Shown here: in pieces, positions 1-5,595 of the stretch
Position numbering within the stretch: position 1 is the stretch's first letter
Layout: every line of letters begins with the position of its first letter
NCBI GenBank assembly: GCA_035640155.1
Contig: DASQWR010000243.1
Span: forward strand, 1-10,855
DNA length: 10,855 nucleotides
Direction: 5' to 3'
From: JALYQB01 sp035640155
Lineage (GTDB): Bacteria; Actinomycetota; Actinomycetes; Mycobacteriales; Pseudonocardiaceae
Position numbers and translations under genes: made by a program
The notes under the pieces: model-generated
Databases searched by the model: none
Seen by the model: only the letters and a program-made list of their open reading frames with translations
Told to the model about the DNA's origin: nothing

Positions 1-161
1 CTCGACGCCGTCCGGCAGGAGGTCGCGCCACACTGGCCGGGCGTCGTGCCGCACCTCTCACTGCTCGCCGCCGACCTCGCGGCCCGCGGAGGCGACCCGC
101 GCGCGCCGACGCGTTACTCACCGACGCCTGGGAGGGCTTCCAGGGCGGGCCGACGCGTTAG
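1..161 (+). pseudogene. 3' end of an unidentified gene, apparently frameshifted
   Basis: Frame 1 from the left edge reads like ordinary protein (for example VVPHLSLLAADLAARGG) up to about position 104. It then turns into Arg/Pro/Ser-rich sequence, while frame 3 takes over with protein-like sequence (ADALLTDAWEGFQGG) and stops at 159-161. The switch falls in a CGCGCGCG run at 98-105, where loss or gain of a CG pair would explain the shift. I do not recognise the family. Frame 1 has no stop before 1026, so the reading could formally run into the next gene, but the TIGR04255 domain clearly begins at 214. The alternative is that this is an intact in-frame C-terminus with chance coding appearance in frame 3. 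Confidence 0.35.
105..160. repeat. 12-bp direct repeat pair flanking the end of the upstream gene
   Basis: The sequence gccgacgcgtta occurs at 105-116 and again, identically, at 149-160, a 44-bp period. The second copy contains the first bases of the putative stop codon of the upstream fragment. It may be a chance repeat in GC-rich DNA, a relic of slippage, or the edge of the accessory island. Confidence 0.5.
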
Positions 162-205
162 AGTACTCGTTCACGTTGTCGCTCTAGTTGTCGAATCGGT
201 AGGCT
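161..205 (+). promoter_or_regulatory. Candidate promoter and operator of the TIGR04255-HTH cassette
   Basis: A TTGTCG box at 176-181 and a TAGGCT box at 200-205 (TAnnnT type) are separated by 18 bp. The -10 box ends 8 nt before the ATG at 214, so the transcript would have almost no leader. This fits the absence of a good Shine-Dalgarno sequence for that gene. The heptamer gttgtcg is repeated at 175-181 and 187-193, and a perfect 8-bp palindrome, gagtactc, lies at 161-168. These could be binding sites for the HTH protein encoded downstream, by analogy with autoregulated toxin-antitoxin operons. That is inference. Confidence 0.35.
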
Positions 206-213
206 TGAGAGCG

Positions 214-1026
214 ATGGAGTCGCGCGAGATCTACCCGAACCCCCCGCTGGTGCTCGTTGCCTTCGAGATCCGGCATCCGGCCGCAGGGGTGATGCCAGCG
301 AACGCCCTCGCAGAGGTGAAGCGGAGGCTGGCTGGCGAGGTTCCGCTGCGGCGCGACGCTACCTTGGTCAACCTGCAGGTTCAGCCGGGGCCGGCCGGGC
401 AGCCTCACGTGGACACCGAGATCGCCCCGAAGTTCTTCAGCCGCGACAGCACCACGGCTGTTACCTATCGGCAGGCCGCGATTACCGTCGAGACCACAAA
501 ATACCAGCGTTACGAGCGCGTGCGGGAACTCGTGGACCTCGTCGTGAAGGTACGACAGACGGTGAGTCCCATCGACGGCGTGGACCGCATCGGGCTGCGC
601 TACATCAATGAGGTTCGGGCTCCCGGTGTGGACGCGGACGGCTCGTTTATGACATGGGCGGCGTGGCTTGATCCATCGTTGCTCGGGCCGCTGCCGGTCG
701 CCGATGACCTGAAGCTGAACCCGCAGCAGCTGCAGGGCCTCGCGCAGTTCGAGGTCGCGCAGGACCAGACGTTGGCACTTCGCTTCGGTCCTCTAGACGG
801 TTATGCCGTGAATCCCGATGGTGACCTCAAGCGCACGACGACCACCCCCGGGCCGTTTTTCCTCATTGACATCGACAGCTTCTGGACGTCCTCTGACGAG
901 ACGCCACAGCCGGATCCCGCACACATCCTACAGTCCTGCGACGCACTGCACGCGCCCGTCGGAGCGCTGTTCGAGCGGCTCATCACTGAGCGGCTACGGA
1001 AGGAGGTCTTCCGTTATGGCACATAA
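214..1026 (+). CDS. TIGR04255 family protein
   Basis: A 270-residue protein of the sporadically distributed TIGR04255 family, whose function is unknown to me. The family hallmarks are present: an N-terminal YPNPPLVLVAFEIR segment (residues 7-20), the central YQRYERVRELVDLVV helix (97-111) followed by DRIGLRYINEVRAPG (124-138), and a C-terminal block from PFFLIDIDSFW (214-224) to HAPVGALFERLITERLR (246-262). I chose ATG 214 because family similarity begins at MESREIYPNPP. The frame is open further upstream to 46 and beyond, but that extension is Arg-rich and unlike the family. No strong Shine-Dalgarno is seen; a promoter ending 8 nt upstream suggests a leaderless transcript. The last 11 nt overlap the next gene, so the two are co-expressed. 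No signal peptide or membrane segment is visible, so it is probably cytoplasmic. The family call is strong; a role in a toxin-antitoxin or defence system is only inferred from context. Confidence 0.85.
   Translation: MESREIYPNPPLVLVAFEIRHPAAGVMPANALAEVKRRLAGEVPLRRDATLVNLQVQPGPAGQPHVDTEIAPKFFSRDSTTAVTYRQAAITVETTKYQRYERVRELVDLVVKVRQTVSPIDGVDRIGLRYINEVRAPGVDADGSFMTWAAWLDPSLLGPLPVADDLKLNPQQLQGLAQFEVAQDQTLALRFGPLDGYAVNPDGDLKRTTTTPGPFFLIDIDSFWTSSDETPQPDPAHILQSCDALHAPVGALFERLITERLRKEVFRYGT
999..1006 (+). promoter_or_regulatory. Strong ribosome binding site that fixes the HTH gene start
   Basis: GAAGGAGG lies 9 nt before the ATG at 1016, inside the last codons of the TIGR04255 gene. It selects ATG 1016 over the longer open frame that begins at 818, whose extra 66 residues are out-of-frame translation of the upstream gene. 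Confidence 0.8.
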
Positions 1027-1681
1027 GCCGGGAACCTCCTCACGGCAGCATGACGAGCATGTGGCCGATCCCGGGACAGGGGGATCACTGGTGCCGTTCG
1101 ACGAGCCGAGCATCACTCGGACGTCCGCGGCGAAGCTGACCGAACACATCGGCTTCGGACGGAGCGAGGTCCAATACCTTTCGGAGCGGTACCAGGACCT
1201 GCACAAGCGGTCCCACTTCGTGGAGTGGGACCGCCAGACCCTCGTGCGGGGCAGGATGGCGCCGACAGACATGCTCGCCGCGCTGGGTGAACTCGGCTTT
1301 GCCTGGCGCGACGTGGCGCGTCTGGTTGGCGTCAGTGTCGCAGCCATCCAGAAGTGGCGACAGGGCGCGGGCGTCTCCGGTGCGAGCCGCAGGCGGCTTG
1401 CGAGCCTGCTCGCCGCGTGCGACTTGATCATTGAGCACTACGCGGTGAACGAGATCGCGTCGTGGTTCGAAATGCCGTTGCTCCGTGACGTACCGGTCAC
1501 CCCGCTCGACCTGTACGCGAGCGGACAGCACAGACTCGTCTTCGAGTACAGCAGCGGGCACCTCGACCCGGAGCAGGTGCTCACCCAGTTTGACCCCGAC
1601 TGGAGGGAGCGCTACCGGTCCGACTTCGAGGTATACCGGGCTGGTGACGGCGAGCTCTCGATCCGACCGAAGGACCGATAG
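1016..1681 (+). CDS. HTH protein with Xre/MbcA/ParS antitoxin-like C-terminus
   Basis: A 221-residue protein, probably DNA-binding and cytoplasmic. Residues 1-80 are polar and unrecognised. A helix-turn-helix follows at about 96-120 (FAWRDVARLVGVSVAAIQKW, then the basic SGASRRRLASLL). Residues 149-180, with SWFEMPLL and VTPLDLYASGQHRLVFEY, recall the pattern Trp, Pro, T/PLdLl, Gly of the DUF2384 toxin-binding part of Xre/MbcA/ParS antitoxins. About 40 charged residues end the protein. The start is fixed by a strong Shine-Dalgarno. It overlaps the TIGR04255 gene by 11 nt, and the third gene begins 2 nt after its stop, so it is the middle gene of a three-gene unit. No RES-domain toxin, the usual partner of such antitoxins, is encoded nearby. 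The HTH call is fairly firm; the antitoxin-like C-terminus is read by eye and needs a profile search. Autoregulation is inferred. Confidence 0.7.
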   Translation: MAHKPGTSSRQHDEHVADPGTGGSLVPFDEPSITRTSAAKLTEHIGFGRSEVQYLSERYQDLHKRSHFVEWDRQTLVRGRMAPTDMLAALGELGFAWRDVARLVGVSVAAIQKWRQGAGVSGASRRRLASLLAACDLIIEHYAVNEIASWFEMPLLRDVPVTPLDLYASGQHRLVFEYSSGHLDPEQVLTQFDPDWRERYRSDFEVYRAGDGELSIRPKDR

Positions 1682-1683
1682 GC

Positions 1684-2396
1684 GTGGCGTTCGATCTCGA
1701 GGCTCCAGCAACAGAGGCAGACCTCTACCACGCCAGGGGCGACGAAGTTACCCACGGCCGCCCCTACTTCACCGGCGACGTCTTCGAGGACAGCGAGGTC
1801 AAAGACCTCGACGGCGAGCCGCTGTTGATGACCGTGATGATCGTGCAGCATCCCTGCGCGATGCGCGTCAACGGTTCCGACCTGGTACCCGGTCTGCTCG
1901 TGGCCGAGGTTGCCGAACATCAGTACCTCAAGGCTGCTCGCTGGACGGGATACACCCGGGTCATGCCGTTGCCCGATCTGTGGGTTGACTCTGACGACCC
2001 GACGTCGCAACACCACGCTGCGTACTTCAATCGAGCACACATTGTGCGGCCCGCCAAGCTCGGGACGCGCATCGCTTCACTATCGATCCGGGGCGTGAAC
2101 CTGCTGTTGCAGCGCTGGTCCACCACAACAGCCGAGTCGTAGTGCCAACAGGTGAATTCCTGCGGGTCATCGGCGGCGTGTTTGAGGAAGCCGACCTCAT
2201 CGAGGAATGGTGCGACACCCGAATCGGCGTCGACATCGCGGCTGCGACAGCCGAATGCGTGAACTGGCTTCGTGAGGAGCCCGCAGACGGGACAGCCACG
2301 CGGCAAAAGCTGCTGGAGGACGAGCAGTGCCGCGGTCCGGTGCGGAGGCAGATGCGGCAGCGTCTGCAGCGCCTGCATCTCGGGGGTCACAACTGA
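1684..2396 (+). pseudogene. Third cassette gene, unknown family, split by a 1-nt frameshift
   Basis: GTG 1684 follows the HTH gene stop by 2 nt and has a GAAGGA site 9 nt upstream. As read, frame 1 gives 152 residues ending STTTAES at 2142. Frame 3 is open from 1989 to 2396 and continues the protein naturally: frame 1 reads GVNLLLQRW, and frame 3 then reads VHHNSRVVVPTGEFLRVIGG. Adding one G after tgg (2116-2118) would join them as a single protein of about 237 residues ending at 2394-2396. I do not recognise the family. A hydrophobic strand with VMIVQHPCAMR (51-61) and LLVAEV (71-76) suggests a beta-rich core, and the C-terminus is acidic and then basic (FEEADLIEEW, RRQMRQRLQRL). Its place as third gene suggests it works with the TIGR04255 and HTH proteins. 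Alternatives are two short genes (a GTG at 2142 overlaps the stop by 1 nt) or a sequencing error. The last few residues could be altered by the adjoining IS110 fragment. Confidence 0.65.
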
Positions 2397-2664
2397 TGCG
2401 CTGACCGAGCTGGGAGCGTCGGTGCATCTGGCGCACCCGTTGGGAGTCAAGGGGTTCGCCTACCGGCGGGTGAAGAACGACGAGCGTGACGCGGCGGATC
2501 TGGCGGATCTGCTGCGGATGGGCCGGCTGCCGCAGGCCTGGATCGCTCCGCCGGGGAGTCGGGAGCTACGGGAGCTGGTCCGCCACCGGGCCAAGATGGC
2601 CGGGCTGCGGTCGAACCTGAAGTCCCAGGTGCACGCGGTGCTCGCCGGTGCCGGGGTGGCCTAA
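2395..2664 (+). mobile_element. IS110-family transposase fragment, truncated at both ends
   Basis: About 89 residues from DALTELGASVHLAHPLG to VHAVLAGAGVA match the middle of the N-terminal DEDD catalytic domain of IS110-family transposases. They include GFAYRRVKNDERDAADLADL, which carries the last acidic residues of the tetrad, and RELRELVRHRAKM. The earlier catalytic residues, the start, the C-terminal serine-containing domain and the element ends are all missing, against a usual length of about 400 residues. A TAA at 2662-2664 ends the frame just where the family would continue. The left boundary coincides with the stop codon of the preceding gene. It is an inert remnant marking past insertion or rearrangement. 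IS110 elements usually lack terminal inverted repeats, so exact borders cannot be set by eye. Confidence 0.85.
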
Positions 2665-2770
2665 AGGCAGTCCCGCGGGCACGAACTTGTCACGGCGCTG
2701 CCGGGGTCAGCCTGTCTGCGATACTCACCGGGTGATCAGCTGCACGGGGCGAGGACCTGCGAGGGACGTC

Positions 2771-3298
2771 ATGTGGACCAGGCTGACCGCACCCGCCCGT
2801 GCCAGCCGAGCCGTGCCCACCGTCCTCACAGTGGCCGCGTTGCTCGCCGGCTGCGACGCAGGCGAGGTGCCGTCACCGCAGCCCGCCGCGACGCCCAGCA
2901 GTTCGGCATCGGCAACGACAACCTCACCGGCCCCGACCTCCCCGGCACTGCCGAATGCGACTGACGGAACGAACCTCGCTGCGTGCCAGGACGCCGACTG
3001 CGAAGTCGAGGTCCGAGTGGGCGACCGTCTGGAGGTTGACGCCGCCTTCGGAGTGGATGCGATCACCGTCACGTCCGTCGAGCAGGACGAGATCACGGTA
3101 GCTCTCCAGGGCTCCTCCGGCGGGTTCGACGTCGAGGGAGAAGAAATCAGTATCAGCAGCAACTGCAGCAACGGGCGCTGCCGCGACGAGGGAGAACTGT
3201 CGCTGACCACCAGCAGGCCCGGCCGCATCAACGAGGTCCAGATCAGCCTGACCGGGACGGACTCCGACCGGGCCGTCCTGGTGCTCCTGCCGAGATAG
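2771..3298 (+). CDS. Actinobacterial lipoprotein of unknown function
   Basis: A 175-residue secreted lipoprotein. The N-terminus has basic residues, a hydrophobic stretch (VPTVLTVAALLAGC) and a lipobox LAGC with the acylated Cys at residue 28. A Ser/Thr/Pro/Ala-rich tether follows (about 33-62), then a domain of about 110 residues opening with ACQDADCEVEVRVGD and containing a second Cys pair in SNCSNGRCRDEG. These Cys pairs probably form disulfides outside the membrane. The CxxxxCEVEV opening is, as I recall it, common in small actinobacterial lipoproteins without known function. ATG 2771 gives a normal signal peptide and has a purine-rich gaggga just upstream. A GTG at 2732, 6 nt after a GATACT box, would be a leaderless alternative that adds 13 residues. 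It stands alone between the IS110 fragment and the converging transport operon, so context gives no clue to its job. Confidence 0.75.
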   Translation: MWTRLTAPARASRAVPTVLTVAALLAGCDAGEVPSPQPAATPSSSASATTTSPAPTSPALPNATDGTNLAACQDADCEVEVRVGDRLEVDAAFGVDAITVTSVEQDEITVALQGSSGGFDVEGEEISISSNCSNGRCRDEGELSLTTSRPGRINEVQISLTGTDSDRAVLVLLPR

Positions 3299-3304
3299 CG
3301 ACTC

Positions 3305-3317
3305 CGGCATTCTGCCG
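3305..3317. terminator. Short hairpin between convergent genes
   Basis: CGGCA-TTC-TGCCG forms a 5-bp stem with a 3-nt loop in the 25-bp gap between the lipoprotein stop and the stop of the substrate-binding protein gene. It has no T-tract, so it is at best a weak bidirectional terminator. Confidence 0.3.
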
Positions 3318-3323
3318 ATCAGC

Positions 3324-4232
3324 TCATCGGAGACTGCGGACGAACTCCTTCGCGAGGTCGGCGGGCACGGCGCGCTCCTCGATGACTCGGCGGTACAGCT
3401 CGGTGAGCCGCTCCGTGGTCAGCGCGGCGGACACCTCGTTCAGCGCGTCCACTCCGGCCTGGTCGAGCGCTCCGGAACGCACCAGCGGCACGATGTTCTG
3501 CGCCGGGTACATCTGCTCCGGGTCCGCCAGCTCCACCCAGCCGTTCGCCTCGATGTCCGGCGACGTGGTGAAGAGGTTCACCACCTGCGCATCCCCGCTG
3601 CGCAATGCCTGGAAGGTCACTGGGCCGGCGGCGTCGGTCGAGATGATCCGCTGGAACGTGCAGCCGTAGACGTCCGCGATCGGCTGCGCCCAGCGCTGCG
3701 GCCACTCCGGCGCCGCGCCGAGCACGAACTGCCCGCACAGCGGGCCGAGCTGGGCCATGCTGGTGAGCCCGAACCGGTCGGACGTCTCCTGCGTGATGAC
3801 GAGGACGTCGGAGTCCTGCGCCTGCGAGTACTCCAGCACCTCGAGGCCCTCCGGCAGCTCCTGCTGCAGCGCCTGGTAGACGTCCTCCGGAGCGGTCGCC
3901 GTGAAGTCGCGGTCGACGGACTGCAGCAGGTTGCCGGAGTACTCCGGCATCACGGAGATCGACCCGTCCTGCAGCGCCCGGTTGGTGACCTCCCGGGTGC
4001 CCAGCCGCGGGCTGGTCTGCACCTCCGCCCCGGCCTGGCGCAGCGCCTCGGCGTAGATCTCCATCAGCAGCACGTTCTCGGAGAAGTTCGCCGACCCCAC
4101 CACGACGGTGCCACCACCCTCCCCGTTCCCGCCGCCCCCGTAGAGGGGGTCGCTGGACGCTCCGCAGGCCGCCAGTGACATCACCGCCAGCACCGCGATC
4201 CCCGCGTTGACGCCTGCCAGAATGCGCTTCAT
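3324..4232 (-). CDS. Osmoprotectant ABC transporter substrate-binding lipoprotein (OpuCC/ProX-like)
   Basis: A 302-residue lipoprotein that captures quaternary ammonium or proline-type solutes outside the membrane and passes them to the permeases. The signal peptide ends in a LAAC lipobox with Cys at residue 23, followed by a Gly-rich tether (YGGGGNGEGGG, 31-41). The mature domain has the OpuAC-type layout: VVVGSANFSENVLLMEIYAE (43-62), LGTREVTNRALQDG (77-90) and MPEYSGNLLQ (95-104), then the second lobe through VTFQALRSGDAQVVNLFTT (205-223). Length fits the family. ATG 4232 is chosen for the signal peptide and a GGGAGGA placed close upstream; a much longer open frame upstream is the shadow of the permease gene. 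It is the last gene of the operon, 17 nt after the preceding permease. The exact substrate (glycine betaine, choline, carnitine or proline) cannot be told by eye. Confidence 0.9.
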   Translation of the reverse strand: MKRILAGVNAGIAVLAVMSLAACGASSDPLYGGGGNGEGGGTVVVGSANFSENVLLMEIYAEALRQAGAEVQTSPRLGTREVTNRALQDGSISVMPEYSGNLLQSVDRDFTATAPEDVYQALQQELPEGLEVLEYSQAQDSDVLVITQETSDRFGLTSMAQLGPLCGQFVLGAAPEWPQRWAQPIADVYGCTFQRIISTDAAGPVTFQALRSGDAQVVNLFTTSPDIEANGWVELADPEQMYPAQNIVPLVRSGALDQAGVDALNEVSAALTTERLTELYRRVIEERAVPADLAKEFVRSLR

Positions 4233-4249
4233 CCGTCCTCCCGATGTCG

Positions 4250-4933
4250 TCACGTCGCCCAGGCCGGCGCCCGGGCCAGCCGCAGCCCCCTCGGCACCAC
4301 CATCCGTTGCACCGCCGCGAGCAGCAGGTCCAGCATCACCGCGAGTGCCGCGGTGAGGATCGCGACGGCCACCACCTGGGTGTAGTCGCGGATCGCGAGC
4401 CCCACCAGCAGCGGATCGCCGAGCCCGCCCACGCCCACATAGGCGGCGACCACGGTGGTGGCGACCACCTGCAACACCGCGCTGCGCACACCTCCGACCA
4501 GCAGCGGCAGGGAGCCGGGCAGCTCGGCCTGCACCAGCCGCTGCAGCCCGGTCATGCCCATGCCCCGCGCGGCGTCGAGCACCTGCGGCTCGATGCTCTG
4601 CACACCCGCGTAGGTCCCGGCCAGCACCGGTGGCACCGCGAGGACCACGAGCGCGATGAGGGTGGACAGCTCGCCGGAGGGATAGAGCAGGAACAGGAAG
4701 GTCACCAGCCCCAGCGTCGGGAGCGCCCGCATCGCGTTCGCGAGGCCCACCAGCCCGACCCCGCCGCAGCCGGTGTGCCCGACGGCGAGCCCCAGCGGCA
4801 CCGCGACGAGGCAGGCCACCAGCACCACCCGCAAGGTGATCCACAGGTGCTCACCCAGCCGCAGCAGCATCCCGTCCGAGCCGGCCCAGTTCCCGGCGTC
4901 GGCGAACCAGCCGACGACGTCGAGGAGGATCAC
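4250..4933 (-). CDS. Osmoprotectant ABC transporter permease (second of two)
   Basis: A 227-residue inner-membrane permease of the OpuCB/CD-ProW class. It has about five or six hydrophobic segments (for example ITLRVVLVACLVAVPLGLAV, 32-51, and TLIALVVLAVPPVLAG, 91-106). The cytoplasmic EAA loop that couples to the ATPase is at about 120-140 (DAARGMGMTGLQRLVQAELP). It is followed by VVATTVVAAYVGVGGLGDPL (167-186), typical of the family. GTG 4933 is chosen because it overlaps the stop of the preceding permease as GTGA, so translation is coupled; a G-rich stretch lies just upstream. It would pair with the other permease as a heterodimer. No signs of damage. Confidence 0.92.
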   Translation of the reverse strand: MILLDVVGWFADAGNWAGSDGMLLRLGEHLWITLRVVLVACLVAVPLGLAVGHTGCGGVGLVGLANAMRALPTLGLVTFLFLLYPSGELSTLIALVVLAVPPVLAGTYAGVQSIEPQVLDAARGMGMTGLQRLVQAELPGSLPLLVGGVRSAVLQVVATTVVAAYVGVGGLGDPLLVGLAIRDYTQVVAVAILTAALAVMLDLLLAAVQRMVVPRGLRLARAPAWAT

Positions 4934-5595
4934 GACGCTGCCCCCGTGCGCACCCAGGGGGTGAGCACCCGGCGCAGCCCGACGAGCACCAGGTCCAGGA
5001 GCAGCGCCAGCGCCAGGGTGAGCACGATGCCGATGGCGATGGGCGCCGGATACTGCAGCTGGAAGCCCTCGGTGAACAGCTCCCCCAGCCCGCCGATGCC
5101 GATCAGCGCGCCGACGCTGACCAGGCTGATGTTGCTCACCGACGCCACCCGCACGCCCGCCGCGAGCACCGGCACCGCCAGCGGCAGCTCCACGGACCGG
5201 AAGCGGCGCGCCGGTGGGTACCCCATCGCGGTGGCCGCCGCGACGATGTGGCCGGGTACCGCGTCCAGCGCGTCCACGACGGGTCGCAGCAGCAGCGCCG
5301 TCGTGTAGACGGCCAGCGCGACCACCACGTTGAGCGGATCGGCGATGAGGGTGCCCAGGATGCTCGGCATGATGACGAACAACGCCAGCGACGGCAGGGT
5401 GTAGAGCACGTTCGCGGTGCTGAGCACGGCCCCGCGCAGCCACCTGGTGCGCTGTACGAACCATCCCACGGGCACGGCCAGGAGCAGCCCGATCAACAGC
5501 GGCAGGATCGCGAGGTAGACGTGCTCGCCGAGCAGCCCGAGCACCTTCTCCCGGTTGCTCGGGCTGCTGAGGTAGAACCCGATCTCGCCGAACAT
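4930..5595 (-). CDS. Osmoprotectant ABC transporter permease (first of two)
   Basis: A 221-residue membrane permease related to OpuCB/ProW. Hydrophobic segments include VYLAILPLLIGLLLAVPVGW (26-45), ALFVIMPSILGTLIA (71-85) and the final IAIGIVLTLALALLLDLVLV (186-205). The EAA coupling loop is at about 117-139 (VAAATAMGYPPARRFRSVEL), and SVGALIGIGGLGELFTEGF (160-178) is the conserved late motif. The ATG at 5595 directly follows the stop of the ATPase gene (TGAATG), so it is probably translated by coupling, and no clear Shine-Dalgarno is seen. It ends in a 4-nt overlap with the second permease. The two permeases are clearly diverged from each other, as expected for a heterodimeric channel. Confidence 0.93.
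   Translation of the reverse strand: MFGEIGFYLSSPSNREKVLGLLGEHVYLAILPLLIGLLLAVPVGWFVQRTRWLRGAVLSTANVLYTLPSLALFVIMPSILGTLIADPLNVVVALAVYTTALLLRPVVDALDAVPGHIVAAATAMGYPPARRFRSVELPLAVPVLAAGVRVASVSNISLVSVGALIGIGGLGELFTEGFQLQYPAPIAIGIVLTLALALLLDLVLVGLRRVLTPWVRTGAAS

Noticed and set aside
46..213. N-terminal extension of the TIGR04255 protein
   Set aside because: The sequence is Arg/Pro-rich, unlike the family, and overlaps the tail of an upstream gene and the candidate promoter.
818..1015. N-terminal extension of the HTH protein
   Set aside because: It is out-of-frame translation of the TIGR04255 gene; a strong Shine-Dalgarno places the start at 1016.
2110..2125. Programmed -1 ribosomal frameshift in the third cassette gene
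   Set aside because: No slippery heptamer of the X-XXY-YYZ type is present at the join; loss of one G from a GGG run is simpler.
2142..2396. Separate 84-residue gene starting at a GTG that overlaps the previous stop
   Set aside because: The frame is open well upstream and carries protein-like sequence (VHHNSRVV) before the GTG that continues the previous gene exactly, so a frameshift explains it better.
2395..2664. Functional IS110 element
   Set aside because: Only about 89 residues of the transposase remain, without the first catalytic residues, the C-terminal domain or the element ends.
2687..2725. Promoter TTGTCA (2687-2692) with GATACT (2720-2725) for the lipoprotein
   Set aside because: The 27-bp spacing is too long for a normal sigma-70-type promoter; only the GATACT box alone is worth noting.
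4244..5308. Long + strand open frame (354 codons) rich in His, Gln and Arg
   Set aside because: It is antisense to the two permeases, which have clear family motifs, coupled starts and normal codon use.
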